Positions 5,229 through 7,800 of a DNA stretch of 7,800 nt are shown piece after piece. The stretch comes from Deinococcales bacterium (lineage in GTDB: Bacteria; Deinococcota; Deinococci; Deinococcales; Deinococcaceae), in contig JANYFS010000331.1 of assembly GCA_025359705.1 (NCBI GenBank), positions 1-7,800 on the forward strand, in the 5' to 3' direction. Numbering within the stretch: the first letter of the stretch is position 1; every line of letters starts with the position of its first letter. The translations under genes and the position numbers were made by a program. The notes below the pieces were generated by a model. The model had not been told where the DNA came from. It ran no database searches and saw nothing but the letters and a program-made list of their open reading frames with translations.

Positions 5229-6962
5229 TTGAACAGTTTAAATCGGCGGAAGGTGTTGGGATTTGTGGGCGGGCTTTCGGCGGCTGGAGTGTGGGGAGTG
5301 TGGCAAAATCATCGGCGCTCGAGCGCTGTTGTTGCAGCATCCAATCCAACCTCCGAAAGTGCAGGTGAATTCCGTTTTGCCACCGCAAGTACCAAACCCC
5401 CGCTGGCCCCGCTCGAGGTGATTGCCCTAAACCGCTTGGCTTTTGGCCCACGCCCAGGCGATTATGCCAAATTTAGAGCTAGATCAGGCGACTCCATGCA
5501 GGCCAAACTCTATACCTACCTCGAGGAACAACTGTACCCAGAACGCATCCCCGACCCCGATTGTGATGGGCGTTTGGCGCAGTTCAGTACCCTAAATAAA
5601 ACCTACAATCAACTTTGGAACGATCACGTTGTCGAGGCCCAAAAACTTCCCGACGCGGATGGGGTCAAATGGCAGCGGATCTATCAACCTACCAGCGAGG
5701 CAAGGGCGGCGACCTTGCTGCGGGCGGTCTATAGCGAACGGCAACTGCTCGAGGTGATGGTGGATTTTTGGCACAACCATTTTAACAGCAACCCCGACAG
5801 AGACGGAATTATTGCCGCAACTTGGGTGGATTACGACAACCTGATGCGCCAATATGCTTTTGGCAATTTTCGGGAACTGCTGATCGCCGTGGCGAAGCAT
5901 CCCGCCATGTTGCTCTATTTGGATACCGCCAGCAACACGCGAGCTGGCCCCAATGAAAACTATGCACGGGAGCTGTTCGAGCTGCATACTTTGGGCGCGG
6001 AAAACTATTTGGGGGTGGGCCGTCAAAAGTCGGTCAAAACCACACCAGACGGCCTGCCTGTGGGCTATGTCGATGACGATGTGTATGAGGCTTCTCGAGC
6101 CTTTACCGGTTGGCGACTAAACGACAACCTCGAGTACCCCAAAAACGATGAAGATATCAATGCTTCGGGAAGTTTTTTGGTTCGCAGTGCGGCTCATGAC
6201 CGTTTTCAAAAAAATGTTTTGGGCCACTTTTTACCCCCCGATCAAGCCCCTGCCAAAGATGGTTTGGATGTGCTGGAAACCCTAGCAAACCATCCAGGCA
6301 CTGCGCGGCATATTGCCCGCAAGTTGTGCCGCCGCCTAATTTCGGATAATCCGCCCGAAAGCGTGGTGCAGGCCGCTGCCCAAGTCTTCCTCGAGCAGAA
6401 AAATGCGCCCGATCAGGTGCGCCAAGTGGTGCGAAGCATTGTGCGCTCGAGCGAATTTTTGCAGACTTGGGGCGAAAAAATCAAGCGTCCGCTCGAGGCA
6501 AGTGTGGCGATGCTGCGTGCAGTAAAGGCCGACATTAAAAAAACCGACGCAGCAATTTGGGTATCTACCAACATGCAAAACCAGCCGCTGTTTGGGCGCA
6601 TCCCACCCGACGGCTACCCCGACACTCGAGCCGACTGGAGCGGAACCTCGAGCCTATTGATGCGCTGGCGCATGGCCCAATCGCTGTGCTGGGGGGGAAT
6701 CGAAGAAACCCATAGCAACCTGCTCGAGCAAACCCCCGAATCCGCCAAATCTTGCTTGGATGTTGCCCAATTTTGGCTGGCAAGGGTGCTGGGAAGTTCG
6801 CAGGGTACAGGCTCGAGTCCCAGCAGCAAGGCCCAAATTGTTGCCGACTTTGTGAGCTGGGGTTTGGACATTCGGGCCGAAATCCCCGCAGATCAGCGCA
6901 ATGACCGCGTGAATGCCTTGGTCAGTTTGGTGTTGATGGTTCCTGAATTGCAGTACCGATGA
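5229..6962 (+). CDS. DUF1800 domain-containing protein with Tat-like signal
   Basis: A 577-residue DUF1800 protein from the TTG at 5229. The N-terminus MNSLNRRKVLGFVGGLSAAGVW has twin arginines (6-7) before a weak hydrophobic stretch, as in Tat export signals, which are common in this family; cleavage may fall near VVAAS (34-38). Family landmarks follow in order: LNRLAFGPRPGDYA (67-80), MVDFWHNHFN (177-186), PNENYARELFELHTLG (241-256), EASRAFTGW (287-295), HPGTARHIARKLCRRLISDNPP (355-376), LFGRIPPDGYP (454-464) and VPELQYR at the C-terminus. The domain has no firmly established biochemical function. DUF1800 genes are usually next to a DUF1501 gene, but here ftsH follows after 110 bp, so the usual partner is absent at this locus. 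The gene carries 13 CTCGAG copies. Upstream it is separated from the AT-rich gene by a transition zone. Confidence 0.92.
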   Translation: MNSLNRRKVLGFVGGLSAAGVWGVWQNHRRSSAVVAASNPTSESAGEFRFATASTKPPLAPLEVIALNRLAFGPRPGDYAKFRARSGDSMQAKLYTYLEEQLYPERIPDPDCDGRLAQFSTLNKTYNQLWNDHVVEAQKLPDADGVKWQRIYQPTSEARAATLLRAVYSERQLLEVMVDFWHNHFNSNPDRDGIIAATWVDYDNLMRQYAFGNFRELLIAVAKHPAMLLYLDTASNTRAGPNENYARELFELHTLGAENYLGVGRQKSVKTTPDGLPVGYVDDDVYEASRAFTGWRLNDNLEYPKNDEDINASGSFLVRSAAHDRFQKNVLGHFLPPDQAPAKDGLDVLETLANHPGTARHIARKLCRRLISDNPPESVVQAAAQVFLEQKNAPDQVRQVVRSIVRSSEFLQTWGEKIKRPLEASVAMLRAVKADIKKTDAAIWVSTNMQNQPLFGRIPPDGYPDTRADWSGTSSLLMRWRMAQSLCWGGIEETHSNLLEQTPESAKSCLDVAQFWLARVLGSSQGTGSSPSSKAQIVADFVSWGLDIRAEIPADQRNDRVNALVSLVLMVPELQYR

Positions 6963-7060
6963 ACAAACCAGAAATGAGTGAGCCAGAAACCCGTACCAAA
7001 TCCCCTATATCACACATCAGCTTCTCCTCTTTTTTCACAATGAATCCACCCCCCTTGAGC

Positions 7061-7072
7061 TACCATAGAGCC
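7061..7072 (+). promoter_or_regulatory. Leaderless-type promoter (-10) for ftsH
   Basis: TACCAT (7061-7066) is followed by AGAGCC and then the ATG at 7073. The six-base gap equals that of three other genes in this window. No clear -35 box or Shine-Dalgarno sequence is visible, so ftsH probably has its own leaderless promoter rather than depending on the DUF1800 gene. Confidence 0.55.
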
Positions 7073-7800
7073 ATGAAACCGCGCCACCGCATTTGGGGGA
7101 TTTTAACCACTGCCCTAATTCTCAATTTCGGCTCGAGCTGGGCCAGCAGCAATACCAACAGCAATGGCAGTGCCACCTACACCATTAGCAATTTACTAAA
7201 GGACTTGGAAAACCACCAAATCCAGCAGATTGTGGTGGATACCTTGGGCAATGCCCAAATCGACTTCACTACCTCGAGCGGTAAAGGCTCGCGCACCACA
7301 GTGATTCCCACCAGCCCCAGCTTCTTGACCCAAATCCGCAACAGTGGGGTGGAATTGCAGATCCGCGAAGAAAGTAAAGGCGGGTTTTTGTATCTGCTCA
7401 GTCAATTGCTGCCGATTTTGGTAACGGGGCTATTTATTTTTTACATCTGGCGCATGATGCGGAACTCGGGTTCGGGGGGAAATGGTGGGGTGGGTGCATT
7501 CGCCAAATCCAAGGCACACCTGATGGTGGAAGGTAGCATCAAACTCTCTTTTTCCGATGTGGCAGGTTGCGACGAGGCCAAAACCGACCTAGTGGAAGTG
7601 GTGGACTTTTTGCGTAATCCCGAACGTTTTCACGCCTTGGGCGCTCGAATCCCGCACGGAGTCTTGCTGGTTGGCCCTCCAGGTTCGGGTAAAACCTTGC
7701 TCGCCAAAGCTGTCGCTGGCGAAGCCAAAGTTCCCTTTTTCTCGATCAGTGGTTCCGACTTTGTGGAAATGTTTGTGGGTGTGGGGGCCGCAAGGGTTCG
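7073..7800 (+). CDS. ftsH: ATP-dependent zinc metalloprotease FtsH, 5' part (runs off right edge)
   Basis: The first 242 codons of FtsH, the membrane-anchored AAA+ protease that unfolds and degrades misassembled membrane proteins and selected regulators. The frame is open to the window end. It begins with a first membrane helix (about 7-24), then a Ser/Asn-rich external segment and the FtsH extracellular domain (about 35-100, ISNLLKDLENHQIQQIVV). A second membrane helix follows (about 104-126, GGFLYLLSQLLPILVTGLFIFYIW) and a Gly-rich linker. The AAA domain starts at FSDVAGCDEAK (160-170) and VVDFLRNPERF (176-186). Walker A is GPPGSGKT (201-208) and the pore loop is MFVGVG (233-238). Walker B, the SRH and the zinc site HEXXH lie beyond the edge. 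The IPHGVLLVGPPGSGKTLLAK wording resembles Deinococcus FtsH from memory. The start ATG is set by the -10 box six bases upstream. Confidence 0.96.
   Translation, partial: MKPRHRIWGILTTALILNFGSSWASSNTNSNGSATYTISNLLKDLENHQIQQIVVDTLGNAQIDFTTSSGKGSRTTVIPTSPSFLTQIRNSGVELQIREESKGGFLYLLSQLLPILVTGLFIFYIWRMMRNSGSGGNGGVGAFAKSKAHLMVEGSIKLSFSDVAGCDEAKTDLVEVVDFLRNPERFHALGARIPHGVLLVGPPGSGKTLLAKAVAGEAKVPFFSISGSDFVEMFVGVGAARV

Larger units (their letters stand above)
60..7278. repeat. Dispersed palindrome CTCGAG, about 53 copies
   Basis: CTCGAG occurs about 53 times by eye, for example at 60, 730, 808, 826, 980, 992, 1056, 1081, 2072, 2156, 2207, 3974, 3981, 6625, 6647, 7132 and 7273. About 2 copies are expected in 7.8 kb at equal base use. 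It is found in all codon frames: CTC GAG (Leu-Glu), xCT CGA Gxx (for example Ala-Arg-Val) and xxC TCG AGx (Ser-Ser). It also occurs between genes. It is absent from both AT-rich genes. It is a genome-style DNA motif and not a mobile element. Confidence 0.9.

Noticed and set aside
7196..7405. 69-codon minus-strand frame opposite ftsH
   Set aside because: It lies antisense to the clearly coding FtsH extracellular domain and has no supporting start signals.

Overview
The window looks like chromosomal DNA of a Deinococcota (Deinococcus/Meiothermus-type) bacterium. Three things point there: the FtsH N-terminal half at the right edge reads like Deinococcus FtsH, four genes have a -10 box exactly six bases before the ATG (the leaderless arrangement common in Deinococcus), and the gene families are typical (DCC1-like, DUF2721, DUF1800, SPFH). 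The genus is an inference. The backbone is moderately GC-rich (about 58% in sampled lines). It is saturated with the palindrome CTCGAG: about 53 copies counted by eye, where about 2 are expected by chance.

Layout, left to right. Positions 1-120 hold a purine-rich repeat fragment and a minus-strand rho-independent terminator. Positions 121-558 (-) hold a very AT-rich hypothetical gene. Positions 598-1053 (-) encode a DCC1-like thiol-disulfide oxidoreductase, divergent from a DUF2721 membrane protein at 1135-1647 (+). A two-gene minus-strand operon follows, with its promoter at about 3180: a TPR-like protein (2305-3168) overlapping by 4 bases a NarL/DesR-type response regulator (1661-2308). A repeat-rich divergent intergenic region of about 270 bp leads to an SPFH/prohibitin-like membrane protein (3437-4420, +). 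Then come a second very AT-rich hypothetical membrane-anchored protein (4455-5087, +), a large DUF1800 protein with a Tat-like signal (5229-6962, +), and the start of ftsH (7073 to the right edge, +).

Themes. The SPFH protein and FtsH lie about 2.6 kb apart; prohibitin-type proteins regulate FtsH in other bacteria, so a membrane quality-control neighbourhood is possible. The response regulator has no histidine kinase beside it. The two AT-rich genes (27-28% G+C by hand count) contain no CTCGAG and look like recent single-gene insertions into a CTCGAG-rich backbone.

The strongest unexplained signal is CTCGAG itself. It occurs in all codon frames and between genes, so it is a DNA-level feature comparable in kind to the cyanobacterial HIP1 palindrome. 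No CRISPR array, tRNA, rRNA, transposase or phage gene was seen.
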